Part shown: positions 1 to 12,066 of the stretch, piece after piece
How positions within the stretch are numbered: the stretch's first letter is position 1
Layout of the letters: every line of letters starts with the position of its first letter
Assembly (NCBI RefSeq): GCF_037975245.1
Contig: NC_092565.1
Span: 23,617,999 to 23,681,998 of the forward strand
Direction: 5' to 3'
DNA length: 64,000 nt
Source: Apostichopus japonicus
Lineage: Eukaryota > Echinodermata > Holothuroidea > Aspidochirotida > Stichopodidae
Made by a program: the position numbers and the translations under genes
The notes under the pieces: model-generated
The model's database searches: none
What the model saw: the letters and a program-made list of their open reading frames with translations, nothing else
What the model was told of the DNA's origin: nothing

Positions 1-800
1 TACAGCCTAGATATGGACGCGGGGCTACCGGCACTCAACACGGGAATAGCGGTCTTCCACAAGGGTTCCCTGTCTGTCGATATCTCTATCACCATGACTC
101 ACCGTGTCTATGCTATCATAATCATGGGATATTAAGTGGCTGGCGATATGATTGCAAACTGTTCTTTTCAACTTTGTTATTATCTCTTCTTGGAAAAGAA
201 ACGTCAAAGCAATCGCTCGAGGCGTCATCGGCAGACAATCAAATTTCACGTGAAATAAATAAACTTGTCGGAAAGATCGGTTCATATATCATGGTCGGGA
301 GATGCCGACAAATAAACATTGTTCTTGCGACTAGGGATAACACCCTCAGCTCCTGCGGGGATTGTTGCCAGGCACCTATACGTGATGACGCGTGACAATA
401 CCTCGTTCTGTTCAGACACACCATCACAAAGACCCTGACCACCTCTTCCAGGAAAAGGTAAAATTGTTCCAGGGTATTCCCATGACGTCATCGAACAACA
501 CCGACGGTACAGAACGCATGCTGATTTGAAGCTTGGACACATGCATGAACAGAGAGAAAAGCACCTCGCTGCTTACCTGGGAATACATCTTGTTCGGTGA
601 TTTTAACCTTTATTTCAACCCGGTTGTTCGTGTCCTTTCCTCTATAAAGGTAAGCATGTGCTTGATACCACAATAACGAACCAATTGAACAAATGTTGTC
701 GTGGATTTGAGCAGACGGCTCAATTGTTCGGGAAAAATAAACCGTGGAAGTCGTCTGCTCACCTAGGCTTGTATTTTGGCCTACTTTGGCTTAGAAACGG
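1..800. other. CpG-rich segment with open frames on both strands
   Basis: A + strand frame stays open from position 3 to the TGA at 393-395 (about 130 codons, open at the window edge), with a charged stretch around SLEASSADNQISREINKL. On the - strand a frame is open from about 793 down to 577 and ends at a good splice donor (CCCAG then GTAAGC), with residues such as WYQAHAYLYRGKDTNNRVEI. Further - strand frames cover 542-282 and 285-25. The higher GC content here makes chance open frames longer, so I cannot decide which strand, if either, is coding. A mirror-image + strand donor (AAAG then GTAAGC) lies at 649/650 and could end a 5' untranslated exon. No domain is recognised. Confidence 0.25.
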
Positions 801-1255
801 GGCATAACAGTTAGGCTAGTATGACTCATTCATTATTGATACCTGCCACTTGTCATTTATTAGGCTCGACTAGTGATATAGACTTGCGTGGGATGTAGGG
901 GACAAAAGAAATTGAGATGAGTCAGTAAATTGAAGAACTCCTTGACATCAGCTTGGTGTTTTCTTTAATTTAAAGCCGTAAGGATGAGGACCAGTTGTCA
1001 AGGACTAACTTAGGGCCTAACTAGTAGTTACTTGAACTAGTAGTAGTAGGATGGTGACTTCGAAGTTCGGCCACTTAAGACTTAAAACACCCCAAAACTA
1101 AATCTTCTGGTATAAATCATTTGAAAATATACTTCATATGGTGGGAGAATTTTGTTATAGTACGATACACGGCCAAACTTTCTTTCCTGCAAACTGTTTT
1201 CACGTTGTTTTCCAAGAAGATTCTTCGTGATTGTGGAACTGGTATTTCTTGCTAG
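801..1255. other. no gene recognised
   Basis: Unique-looking sequence with moderate CpG. A fragment near 1058 (CTTCGAAGTTCGG) resembles the termini of the TIR element that follows. Nothing else is supported. Confidence 0.4.
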
Positions 1256-1531
1256 AGTATTGCGAAGTTCGGACACGCAACCCACAGTGTGGCGCCGGTA
1301 AAAATTGGTGGCGCTGTTGCTCTTTCAGTAATTATAACAGACTTCATAGATCTTCGTCATTTTATTGACAAATATGTAAGTAATTTCTTGCACACGGGTC
1401 ATTTTGGAGAGAAAATAACTGTAGCTTCGTACTTTTTGGTGAAATTTGGCTCTTCCTGTAGGTTTTCATGGTGAAAATCGTGTTTTTCTTAGGGTGCCCG
1501 AACTTCGCAGTATGGCGAACTTCGCAATACT
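1256..1531. mobile_element. MITE-like element with 16-bp terminal inverted repeats
   Basis: AGTATTGCGAAGTTCG at 1256-1271 is the exact reverse complement of 1516-1531. Just inside the right end, a second GAACTTCGC-type block (1500-1510) repeats the motif. The 276-bp unit has no long meaningful ORF. A clear target-site duplication was not found, so the superfamily is unassigned. Confidence 0.45.
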
Positions 1532-1734
1532 GACTATACTGTAGTAGATGTAGTACAATGGCCTAACCTGTAAGTCTTTTGCTGTAATCGAGCAATAGAT
1601 TATAAGGGAATATCATTAGTGGGAGGGAGGAGGGAATTACATCAAGTCGAAGAAGAAATAGACCACTCTTTACATTAAGACCTAGTTATAGACTTAAATT
1701 ATGTATCTTTAGGCATTTAAGATTCATGCACCTA

Positions 1735-1756
1735 CCCCCCCCCCCCCCCCCCCCCC
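1735..1756. repeat. poly-C tract
   Basis: An uninterrupted run of 22 C in the + strand. Confidence 0.95.
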
Positions 1757-4700
1757 TTACCCCCTCCCATGTGTATACTGTGCATGTCACTGATATCAAG
1801 ATTTCCCAAGTAGTAGAGTTAATCTTGTAAGCAATGTTATCCATCCTAACTACACATTTTACAGTGGGTAACAGTCATGACAGATAGCAGTCTTAATTTC
1901 TGTTATGATGATAACAGCCTACTTATATTGTATACTCAGCTCACTTCAGTTTGTAGAGATTGTGGCAGGGTTTCCAATGCTGGGTTGGAGGGTGGGATGG
2001 GGGGAGGGATGGGGCATACTTGTCGCAATAATTATTTGTTTAGCTATATATTGGTGAATTTACTCACTGATAATAGAAATGAGTTATTTGGCTTCAGGAC
2101 TACAAACTTTCAAAATGCTTGCAGGTGGTATGTATTCTAAGTCATCATTTATTCACAAACTCATCAAAACAATGATGTTTAATTTTGGCATCTTTTACCT
2201 GGTGTGAATGAGTTGGCAACTTATGATATTTACTTAACATTGACCCCAATAAAAAAATAAAAAAACTATGGCAAATTTTGATGACAATATATTGTATACC
2301 AAGGTTGTCATTTCTGTACATAAGTACACGTACCAGTAACAGATCTTCACAATGATATATATGGACAAAGATTATTAGAGCTTGCCGATCAGAGGTAGTA
2401 TATATAGCCTTGGCTATATATCTATTAAAAAGAGTATTAAAGTTTCATTGCTGGATGATTCATGATTGCGACCCAAACTGTCTCTTTCATTCTATTCCTA
2501 TTAATAAGATGGATTGTAGTCCAAGGTTTACAAGATTAATGTCATTCTGAAAATGGAAGCCAAACTTTGAGAGTGAAAACAGGACCACTTTCTGATTAAA
2601 GCTTGACATAATTGTCCAAAAAATGTCATAAACTTTCTCTAACTTCATTGGATTTAAATTGATGATCTTCACTACTGTATTTTTCATGATGTGATGTTAG
2701 CCGACTACTCTAGACTTTGCTCACTCCTTCAGTAAGGCCAACTTTTTTTTTTCTCTCTCTCAGTCAAAATATGATCCTTTGTTTTAGCACCATGTTACAA
2801 TTTTTTGGGGAAAGTATGATAATAAATCTTCATTTTTTCCCCATTTTTTTTTTAATGAATGACATATGGTATGGATGCCCTCCAATTCAACTGAAAATTT
2901 GTTATGTTTCCATTCCTTCATGCCTGCCAATGTTTGTAACAATGTAATGTCCACCCCTGTATAAGCATATATATTTATGGGTGTATATGACTGCATCATT
3001 TGCAAAATTGTCATGACCTGGCATGCATTTAATATACATGTGATTGGAAGATTGGCTAGAGGTAAATGGATTCATGATTTTCGACTTACCTGTAACAACA
3101 GCTGTGAGTTGCTTAATGGTGCATACCAGTGACAAAATGTGTTTATATCACGTTGGCATTTATACTAAATACTTTGACACTGAACAGTAACAATAATAAT
3201 AACAATTTTATTTTGAATAATAATAACCAGCAGTTAATTTACGACGCTTAAGGGACCACAATTACAGTCAGGGTAGCAGGGTTTGGAGATAGAGGTGGGG
3301 GTGGGACACATGGGAAAGATACCATAGTCTTTGAAACTCATGAAAAGTAACCTTTCCTTAAGTTAATGTACACCCCTCCCCCTCAGTTAATATATTGCAC
3401 CCCACCCCTCCCTCCCCAATTCTTTGATAAACCTGGAAATTATCATTTCCCATTTCAAGTAAAGTTGGAATTCTATCCAATCCAAGGTTAAAAGAATCAA
3501 GTGAAAGAAAAATACAGAGAATCAGGCTGCTTAGTTGAGTTTGTTCTTCTTTCATTAAGTCAATAGAATGTTTCCTCTTTACCTTCCTTTTAATTCTGGC
3601 AAGTTTGATTTTATACCCTAATTTACTTCACATTGACTCGACTCCCACCTATTCCACTCAAATGATGCACTTTCCTATCTAACCTCAAATTTGGCAACAA
3701 TTGGTAACTTTCAACACTGGGGAATATTTAACAGACTCCCAATTATTTGATTAGTTGATTTATTATAAGATAATTTGGTTTGGATATTTTCCAAAATCAA
3801 GTCTAGATCGCAGATTGATAGTTTATTCCAAAAGGCAGTGTACCCATGGATGTGCTACGTGTATGTGTTCAGCTTCCTGGTTCTCACCAAATTGGCTTTG
3901 ATCTGCTATTCACCTTTGAAATTAACCTTTAACTTTTGGGAAAAATCATTGAGTTGTGAGAATATTAAAAAAAAAAATGATGGTAAATTTGAAGAATGTT
4001 TAAAGACCCCATGATGTGACATAATTTAAGTTATCTTTGTAAAAATTCTTCAACCAGCATATTTTGAGCAAGTTCAAATATATATATATATATATATTTG
4101 AAGATAAGTTTCATAATTTACCGCAGAGTTCTAAATGTAGGCCCGAAGACACCTACCAGGAGTTAAGTTTTCATATAATCATGGAAAAGTTAGAAGAGCT
4201 TCATAATAAAGGAATATGCACGGTTTGATTTTGACCTTATTAACATGGCAGTTTTTTGCATTTGAATTTTTCATTTCTGGCAATGTTTATATAAATGAAT
4301 ATTTAAAGAATGAATTTGCAATTCATAACTACTTGATAAACTGTTAAATAAATATTTACACCAGGTGAATGTTAATTGGTTAGAAACTAATCCTTCCATT
4401 TTTTAATCAAAACTGTTTGTCAACTAGACAAGTTTCCATTTTGGAAGTTTGAAATTTCAATCACTTTATTGCATGTATAGGGTTTGATCCTCTTCTTTGG
4501 ATAACCTTGAAACTTTTTTTTTCACTCTGTATATCAGTGGAATTAATCATGAATGTTAACAGAATTATAGACATATCTTTCATTTCAACCTCAAAGTTCC
4601 CATATTAAAATCAAATAAAATCTTGTAACATTTTGCCGAACTTGCTCTGACTTTGTCCAAGCTTAAAAATCCAAGCTATTACTATGATACTATGACAACA

Positions 4701-5087
4701 GGATACATGACTTCAAGTTCCAAGTTTTTTTTTAATGTTTTTTCCACCTTCCAATCTTGATATTCCTTAAATTTGGCTCCCATGTCTCTAATCTCTAGCT
4801 GTGATTTATAGTGGCATTTAGTCTTGCCTTTGGTGGTGTTAAATTTTGCTTGAAACTAGGTTAATATTTATAGTCAATTTCTATGTTCATGATGATTAAA
4901 GATGTATGTATACAGCCAAAAGATAGCCAAAAATAAAGTACAATCTGGGTGGCTATCTATTCTAGTCTATCCAAACAGATGACTTGTTTTGTCAAGTTGA
5001 ACTGCATGAACTGTTGTATAAACAAGAAAGGCAAAAAATCTGGGGAAAAGGAAACTCTAATGATAATAATTAGCTGTTTTATTACAG
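1757..5087. other. CpG-poor stretch, probably intronic or intergenic
   Basis: AT-rich and CpG-poor with no convincing gene. A weak exon-like open frame follows an acceptor (CATTTTACAG) at about 1864, and a strong polypyrimidine acceptor lies at about 2762. A (TA)n tract covers 4078-4098. A - strand TTACAG/GTAAGT donor near 3091 has no supported exon. Confidence 0.4.
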
Positions 5088-5185
5088 CCAACTGGCCTTT
5101 TGCTAACCTTCCAATATTGAGAGACTTCCTGCTTACACTGATAACTATGGTACATAAATCTCTGAATCTAATTCACAATCCACTG
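5088..5185 (+). CDS. candidate internal coding exon (unknown gene)
   Basis: It is preceded by a TTTTATTACAG acceptor and followed by a GTAGGT donor. Read with two leading bases completing a codon, it encodes 32 residues including NWPFANLPILRDF and ending LNLIHNPL, in phase 0. The leucine-rich, helix-like composition would suit a helical repeat protein, but no family is recognised. Its phase is compatible with the next candidate exon at 5517. Random open stretches of this length are not rare, so support comes mainly from the consistent phases of the 5.1-6.0 kb series. Confidence 0.35.
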
Positions 5186-5516
5186 GTAGGTCAAACCTAG
5201 GTTCATCTTCTTCCTGGTTAGTAGGCTCCTTCTAGGCTCCTTCTAGGCTCCCATGTTTATCATATATATATTCAAGGTCACTGACACGTTACACTTTATC
5301 CTCAAGAGACTATTAAGTTGTATTTTCATATCCAAAATTGGAATCAATCATAGACTCTTCATATTTTTTTTAAAATCTTTTTGGTATTTTCACTTCTCTG
5401 TATGGTCATGACACACTAATAGCCAACCAGTGGGACAGGAAAATTAAAGTCACATGATTAAATGAACTACTACTTTAGTTGACTTTAAAGCAGCTGTAAA
5501 TGAATATTCAATCTAG

Positions 5517-5607
5517 GACTTTTCTCACCGGAGTAACAGATATGGATATGTTGTAGACATGGTTTGTTGGTACAATGACCATGGGGTAAAATATTTCCTC
5601 TTGGCTG
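5517..5607 (+). CDS. candidate internal coding exon (unknown gene)
   Basis: It begins after CAATCTAG and ends at a near-consensus donor, GTAAGT at 5608. It starts in phase 0, matching the end of the preceding candidate, encodes 30 residues including RYGYVVDMVCWYNDHGVKY, and ends with one extra base. The acceptor has a weak polypyrimidine tract. The function is unknown. Confidence 0.35.
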
Positions 5608-5713
5608 GTAAGTTTGGTTCAACTATTTACCTTATCCTCCTCTCCCTTGAACTTGTGAAGAAAATGTCTTTGAAAAACAGAAAAGTGTTAATCTTAAATT
5701 GTTTCATTGACAG

Positions 5714-5749
5714 GAATCCAGGCAAACCTTGAAGCTCACAAATGCCCAG
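5714..5749 (+). CDS. candidate 36-nt coding exon
   Basis: The acceptor is TTTCATTGACAG. The donor GTCTGT is weak. The frame continues from the previous exon (phase 1 in, phase 1 out) and would read GIQANLEAHKCP. A microexon of this size needs transcript evidence. Confidence 0.25.
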
Positions 5750-5910
5750 GTCTGTCTAAGTGATTATTTTCTGTAGACCTTGACATGCCTCTGGTTTAAT
5801 ATGTATGATTAGGTCAGAATATCGGTTTATATTTGATCCACCACTGTGAAACATTTCTGGATGATATGGATGTTAGTTTGACTTCATTTCATGATTATGC
5901 TTAATTTCAG

Positions 5911-5996
5911 GACGTGGCTCCTGTTGCGTTTTAAGGTTACAAAAGGTGTTTGAAAGAACTAACATCATCATTAGCTTTTACCAAAATATAGTCCAG
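5911..5996 (+). CDS. candidate internal coding exon
   Basis: The acceptor is CTTAATTTCAG and the donor after CCAG is GTGAAC. Phase 1 entry matches the upstream candidate; the reading is RGSCCVLRLQKVFERTNI and onwards, ending in phase 0. Alternative donors at 5935 (AAG/GTTACA) and 5946 exist, so the 3' boundary is uncertain. The frame happens to stay open into the intron, to a stop near 6230. Confidence 0.3.
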
Positions 5997-6239
5997 GTGA
6001 ACATGATGTTTCTAAAGGTCATTTCTAAGTTATGTGTAATTACAGTGATCCCAGGTGGTCATATGTTTGGAGACATTTCAGCATGTTCCACATATAACAC
6101 TACAAACCACTCAACAATACCATTAACTATGGAAAAAATAAGGTGCCATCATAATAATAGAATGTTCATTTGCAAGGAGAAATTTTTAAATTATTATGAT
6201 AATAATTATTTAATTTTTAAATCAGTTTAGCCTTGACAG

Positions 6240-6306
6240 ACATTGTCATCTGTTACATCAAGTCCAGTGCAACTACAGCATGCGTCCGCTGAATGTTACA
6301 GTACAG
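6240..6306 (+). CDS. candidate coding exon, start uncertain
   Basis: The donor is ACAG/GTACAT. With the acceptor at 6239 the reading is TLSSVTSSPVQLQHASAECY (phase 0 in). With the acceptor TTTAG at 6230 a second frame is equally open (HLLHQVQCNYSMRP). Two CpGs in an otherwise CpG-poor stretch support constraint. The correct boundary cannot be settled from sequence. Confidence 0.25.
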
Positions 6307-6633
6307 GTACATTGTTTATGTACACATAGTCACAACAGCCTGTGCTTCCAATTCAAATCTTAGGTAGCGGGATCAAAAGATTTTTCCCGATGTCTGTTCT
6401 AGGGGAGGGGCCTAAGTGGACAGCTGTTGAGAAAATGAGGACATCAACTTCATACATGAACAATATAAAAAAAATAGTCCCATTCAAGAATTTAAAGGAA
6501 AAACTTGGTCAAAAGCATAATACTTACCAAATTTTGTAGAGACAACCCTATTTAATGAAGTGTTTGTTATTTAGACTGAAGGGTATGTGATAACATGTGC
6601 TATAATGTATATGACCTCACTTTGTCAAGGTGT
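6307..6633. other. no gene recognised
   Basis: CpG-poor sequence with no supported feature. Confidence 0.4.
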
Positions 6634-6764
6634 CATAACGAGTTCAACCTGGTAAGCCCTCGCTTGGTTTATACCCAGAAAAAACTTTTACTGATACCTG
6701 GAAAATCACTGTTTTTTCCCCGGGTATATATCAAGCGAGGGCTGACTCGGTTAAACTTGTTATG
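6634..6764. repeat. foldback (inverted-repeat) element
   Basis: Two arms of about 44 bp (6634-6676 and 6721-6764) are imperfect reverse complements. Both contain AGCCCTCGCTTG, and the outer parts read CATAACGAGTTCAACC on the left and CATAACAAGTTTAACC on the right complement. The loop is about 45 bp. It fits a small non-autonomous foldback or MITE remnant. No target duplication was identified. Confidence 0.55.
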
Positions 6765-8109
6765 GTTGCCAGAGGATCAACAAAACATACACAAAAATTG
6801 ACTTTATAGCATCCATTATAATGAGTGAGTTGCTGCAGTGCTAAATTTCAGAAAGTGGTTTGTTGATATTTGATGAAGGTCTTTTCTTTATATTTTTAAG
6901 ATGGTTACTTTTTAACTTTTAAGAAACCCTTTCAGTATTTAATTTGAATTGATAGAGAAGTTTTATTAGCTGTAAACTGATCATTTGTTATGAATTATAC
7001 TTAACCTTGAGAGCCTTGTTTAGTGTTCTCCTTAACATGTAATGTATTTGTCTGTCTTGTTGAAATCTTAGGGGAAAAAACTATAATTTTCTCTTTTTTT
7101 TTAAGACTTAATTACAAACATAATTGTAGGAAAGTCATTTCTGTAAACATTTCAGGGAATTTGTCAAACTCTTTCCATTAAGGCTACGTGCAGAATCGAT
7201 TTATGAATGAAAGAAAGATACCTGCCAAAAAATATGATCAAGGAATTTGAGAGCAACTAATGTCTAATTGCTTGGATTATAAAACTTTTCACTGAGTTGT
7301 TTGGGGTCTTTCTACAGTTATTAAAAACGTTGCTAGTACGAGTAACGTTAGATGAGTATTGTTTAGAAATCAGATACTATACTTTCAATTTAGTAAACAT
7401 TCTGTTTACGATGAACCAAATATTTACAAACATTTTAGTGCATTAAAAAAAAAGTATCATCACTTTATACTTTGAGCAGTTAATTCCATCTATTGCTCGA
7501 TTAAAAGTTCATACATTGAAGATTGAAGTTAGTGTTCTTTTTGTGGAAGCTGTTGAAGGCTAAAAGTAAGTTTCTTTATAAGGACTTCTTATATAAGTGT
7601 TGTCAAGTTTATTTTTCCTCTTTGATTTTCATTTTGGTAAATTAATTTGAGCTAAGAGCTGTATATTGAGGTTGAAAAATTAGATACTTTTGAATGACAT
7701 TATGTCAGTTTGGGGATCAAACCTCTGATTTTGCTCAAAAGTCATGTTGAATGTGAGATTAAATTGAACAAATTAACCGAATTTTTTGAGTACTCTGAAA
7801 ACAATTAGTATTTTAGTAGTTTTCTTCTTTTCAAAAACTTGTAATGTTTGAACTTCTGAAAGTTGAGAGCAACATTTTGGTGCATGGAGTGGGAAGCCAT
7901 GTTGGTATGGGGTTCAGGGTCCTTTCATAGGGCCCTGGTGGGGTCGAGGGGGGTATATCCCCCCGAAAATATCCTGTATTAATTATCCCACCGATATTTT
8001 TTGTGACCCCCTTGTGATTCGCTCCCCATAGTTTACTGACCTTTGTGCCAATGTGTGCTGCTAGTTACTGTAGTTTTTAAAATATGGTCCACTTATATTG
8101 TTTTGTTAG
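6765..8109. other. mostly nothing recognisable
   Basis: AT-rich. A possible exon start follows the acceptor TCTTTCTACAG at 7318, with four CpGs in about 30 bases (open frame LLKTLLVRVTLDEY), but no strong donor follows. Around 7937-7962 a G6/C6 hairpin (GGGGGGTATATCCCCCC) resembles the G-rich ends of the hAT elements elsewhere in the window. Confidence 0.3.
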
Positions 8110-8288
8110 GCCAAGTCACCCACCTGAATTTAAGTGCATTGCTTGGTGCAAGTGGCTCACTGTCCATTACAGGGTGCTGCTGCTGTATGCCATTATTTCA
8201 CGTTTCACTGAAAGGTGCTGCCAATGTCATCCATTTTGCATTGTTCGGAGCATATGGTTTGTGGTTCTTCTACAGTGTGTTGCAATGA
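8110..8288 (+). CDS. candidate terminal exon of a membrane protein
   Basis: It follows an acceptor GTTTTGTTAG and runs about 59 codons to a TGA. Residues include HLNLSALLGASGSLSITG and then HFALFGAYGLWFFYSVLQ, two hydrophobic segments separated by about 20 residues. The spacing of N-L...G...G then H...F..G..Y...LQ loosely recalls the C-terminal membrane segments of the Frag1/DRAM/Sfk1 family, but this is recall of a pattern, not a search. A second + frame is also open over the same bases, which weakens the call. Confidence 0.25.
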
Positions 8289-8689
8289 TAATACAACATG
8301 GCTTGCCTTTGTCAGGGGTCTCAAACAACAGGGGGCACATGTGCCAAATCTGTTCTCAAGTTTGGACATATTTCAAAGATTGGTCTAATGCCATGTAACA
8401 AGTCTTTTGGTGGAAGTCAAAGGTCATTTAAAGGTCACAGAGGTCAAAACCTTCAAAAAGGGGACACAAAACCGATGATCTTTTTCTCTTTGTTTTGCTT
8501 TTCATGTTTTCAAAGGGAAAGTTTAAGAATATTAACTGTGAAACCAATACTATCACTAGGTCATGGAACCACCATCAATATTTAAGAATCAACATTTGCA
8601 AAACCCATCTCCATGATTATAGAAAATAAACATAGCAGAGAATAAAAGGAGAAAATTTATGTCCGAGGGAGGGGGAGGGGGATGGGGGT

Positions 8690-9070
8690 GGGGGAGAGAA
8701 CCGAATATAATGAAATACGGTTTTCTTATATTGGGGCGATGGAATGGAACGATCTCCCCAGCAATGTTAAGTGAGAGTGGTGCAAACATAAACCGTTTAA
8801 GTTTTGATTAATGATAATATATGACTCTTTTTATCTTGTTTTTCTTGTTCTTACTTTATGTTTTGTTCCTTTTTCAGTCAACTTTTGTAAGCTTTCAGTT
8901 TTCTTTTGTATGTATACTGCTCGTTTACTGCCGTGATACTTACAACCGTTTTATGGTTTATACATTTTGTAACCGAGGGACTCGGAGAAGATTAGTACCC
9001 GGTCCCCGCTAACCTAGTTGCCCTCTTCTCTGCAAAACTTCAAAATAGAAAAATTAAAACATTCAAAAGA
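8690..9070 (+). mobile_element. possible degraded LINE 3' end
   Basis: A short frame at about 8733-8805 reads like the terminal WNDLP motif common at the C-terminus of LINE reverse transcriptases, broken by a stop. It is followed by a 3'-UTR-like stretch with ACCGAGGGACTCGG and an A-rich end near 9045-9075. No full domain is present. Confidence 0.3.
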
Positions 9071-11373
9071 CATAAAAAATTGAAGAATATTTGGTTGGAT
9101 GATGTCATATTTTGACTTGATCAAGTCTCTAGCCTTACATGTGAAGAAACATTAAATCTGTGATATCTCAAAATGGAATAAGATTTTTCTTAGCTGTTCG
9201 GGACGTTGTTCATGGTTGTTACCTCTATCTCATAGACAGGGGCAGACTGGGTCTTAAAACCAGCCCAGGCACTTTTCACCTAGACCGGCCCATTATTCAT
9301 TGATATGTTACAAAGTGATCGCCGTCCTGGGGGAGATTTTTTTAAGTTAAGAAATGCCTAGGTGCAAAATGCTGCTATATTTCTCAACTTTGTACCTAGT
9401 TACAATAAGTTACCTAAGTTTTGGGCACTCTGATTGCAACTACAGTATCATGTGTTATCATTTGCATTCTTCATACATAATACTCTAACCTCTGGTTGCA
9501 CTTTAATCTTTACATTTAAGTAAACCACAACTATTTCTCCCTTTGTACAATATCATACATACATACTGCACCTTTGTATACTTTTGCAGAGCACCTTATT
9601 TCAACTCTTTTTATCATCACACTTTTGTAGACCGTATCCAAATATTAGTAGAGCTACAAAAATGAATTAATTATAGAGAAATGATTACAATGGATTTCTT
9701 TCTTCATTACATTTGGGTCATCTAAAATACCTGTGGTTTGTGGTAATTTACAGCTTAAATATAGGGAACGGAACTTCCTTCACCAATTGAAAAGGACCGT
9801 GTGTGTTCACTTTATCCTTCTTCAAACAAACTTGGATTTATACAGGATGCAATGCTGATACCCTTGAATAATCTTTTGTTGAAACTATTTTCCTTCCTAG
9901 CCCATGCATTTATTCAAATCATAAGTTCTGATAAGATGAATTCAAGTCTTACCTAGCTAAAATGGTTCAGATAACTGATAGAATCTAGTGCACACACAAA
10001 AGTTGTTTCATTTGGAAAACTGGTGGATTTTGCCAGAAAATATAAACGGCAGGTTCATTATTCTCTCAAAAGTTAGATATTTTATGCCTGCTTCTCCATG
10101 GAGAAGAAGGACTGAGGATTCATGGTTTTCTAGACCACAATGTTTGATCTCGTAGCCCGCTAGTGCTGATAGTCAAAATTGATTAATCGCCAGTAGTCGT
10201 GATTACACTTTGGAAGTTCGAATAATCGCACTCAAAACCTAAGTTGCAATTACTCTACTACAAGCTAGCACTAAACATGATCTGCTTTCGAATAATAGCC
10301 TAACCTATCAAAAACCACACTAAAGCAGTTTGTCAGCAAATATCGCAAAAGTACAGGTTCTCACTAGAACTCTGCTGTGTGAAAAATCGGCAAGCACCTG
10401 CTCCGGTTAGATTCATGCGTTTACCTGTCAGTAATAGGCTTGTTCTGCAGTGCAACATTCATTCCTAGCAATGTTTGATCATTTCGCATAATCGCAAATT
10501 TGTAAGTTATTCATCTTTTACGATTGCCAAAGTATCACATCTTCAAACATCTTTACAATTCATTACTGACCTGGTTCACATTTATCGGATGTCTGATCAA
10601 GTGTGTATATTGCGGTGTAGTTTAAATTCGAATATGTGCCTGCTATCACGCTAGGCTAGAGCCTAGCCTAGAAGGTTGAACGTCCTTCTACAGAAAACTC
10701 ATGCATACTAATCATCATACCGCTAAAAGGTGTTACATCGTATGGCTTTCATTGTTTGCATGTTTGCTTTTTATTAGTGCTAGTAGTTGTAGTAGCCTCG
10801 CAAACTCATTCAAAAGTTTTTGATTTACTATGAAGGATTTTAAGAAATGTTGCAGATTGATAATTGTTCACAGTTTTTATTTGCTAGATGTTTTAACATG
10901 AACTAGACACCACACGTTAAGACATGAAAAAACAAATAAAGACAGTGCACCATGGAGAAAGATTTGTTTTGGCTATATTTCTGCACTGTAAAAATGACAA
11001 TGATGACATCATAATTGTAACCGAATAATCACAGTAATCGCTAGAAGACCTATGCGATTAATCGACTACAAAAGAAAGAGTCAACTATCAGCGGGGGTGG
11101 GTGGGGGTGGCATTGCATTTTGTATTCATCAGGCATCTTGAAAGACCTGCCTAAACTTTCCGCAAGAACGATTGTTGAGAACCCCTTTGAAAAAGGGGGT
11201 CAGGTGAAAATGAGTTTCCTTGGGGCCTTGTTCTGGGAAGTTTTAATAAATGTATGGCACAGTATTGTGTATCAGGATTTTTATGGTGGGTGGAAGTGCC
11301 TGACCTAGTCCATTTGTACCCATATCACAAGCCCCTTAACTGACCCCAGGCTCATGACTATAGCCCCTGACCA
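9071..11373. other. no gene recognised
   Basis: CpG-poor, AT-rich sequence. At 9238 a CAGGGGCAGACTGGG motif resembles a hAT 5' terminus, but no partner end was found. Two diverged, roughly inverted segments with GATTAATCG (about 10180 and 11056) may bracket an old element. Neither is firm. Confidence 0.35.
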
Positions 11374-11381
11374 CTCCCATC
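11374..11381. repeat. 8-bp target-site duplication, left copy
   Basis: CTCCCATC, repeated exactly at 12418-12425 on the other side of the element. Confidence 0.75.
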
Positions 11382-11672
11382 CATAGGCGTAGGAGCCTCA
11401 TTTGATTTGGGGGGGCTGTAACGACTTGCCCGAAAAATATAACCAAAATTTTTTCGCGCGCTCCGCGCGCATTCCACATGTCAATGTGCATATCATATAG
11501 GCATCCATCAGTTATTACATCACCTGCCAATAACATAAAATCATTTTCTGTGTTATTACCCTTCCATATTGGTTAGAATTATTGGGGAAGTCATTACAAC
11601 AATAATGATAATAATAATATAAGTTTAACCATTGAAAAACACATTACAAATTCTTCATCTTTCACTAGGTGC

Positions 11673-12066
11673 CAGTGGCGGAGCTAAGGGGTATTGGTCA
11701 GGGGGAGGGGGAGAGAATGGTCTGTAGGGGCGCTTTTGACACTATCTGAGCGGAGTGCCACCACAGGTTGGCGCGGATCGTACAGGAATTTTTTGAGTAA
11801 AGTTACTCCCTAGATCGCCGGAAATGACCCTTGCCGGGCCTTGCTAATTTGCAGATAAACGAAGAATAAATAGGTGTCATCGCCATTTGTCAGAAATTTG
11901 CACCAACAAAATGTGACAAATGTCAATAGGTATTTGAGAGCGCAATAAAAAAGTCAATAATCGCGAATAAGTAAAAAGTGGTAAAAAGCTGAAAGGGCGC
12001 CAGCAGTCCATTTGAGTCCGTCAGGGGGGCATCCGCCCCTTTGACTGTATGGACGCTCCGCCACTG
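11673..12066. mobile_element. hAT MITE nested in the outer hAT element
   Basis: The termini are CAGTGGCGGAGC at the left and GCTCCGCCACTG at the right, a perfect 12-bp inverted repeat of the common hAT type. They are flanked by CTAGGTGC and GTAGGTGC, a 7-of-8 target duplication drawn from the outer element's own repeat. At 394 bp with no ORF of note, it must be younger than its host element. Confidence 0.75.

Noticed and set aside
1289-1474. possible exon between TTGCTCTTTCAG and GTAAGT (1333-1374)
   Set aside because: The splice-like borders are good but the segment lies inside the TIR element and is very short.
2902-3135. - strand exon ending TTACAG/GTAAGT
   Set aside because: Good donor but every open frame closes upstream without a usable acceptor.
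10179-11075. possible inverted repeat with GATTAATCG motifs
   Set aside because: Similarity is too patchy to define ends.
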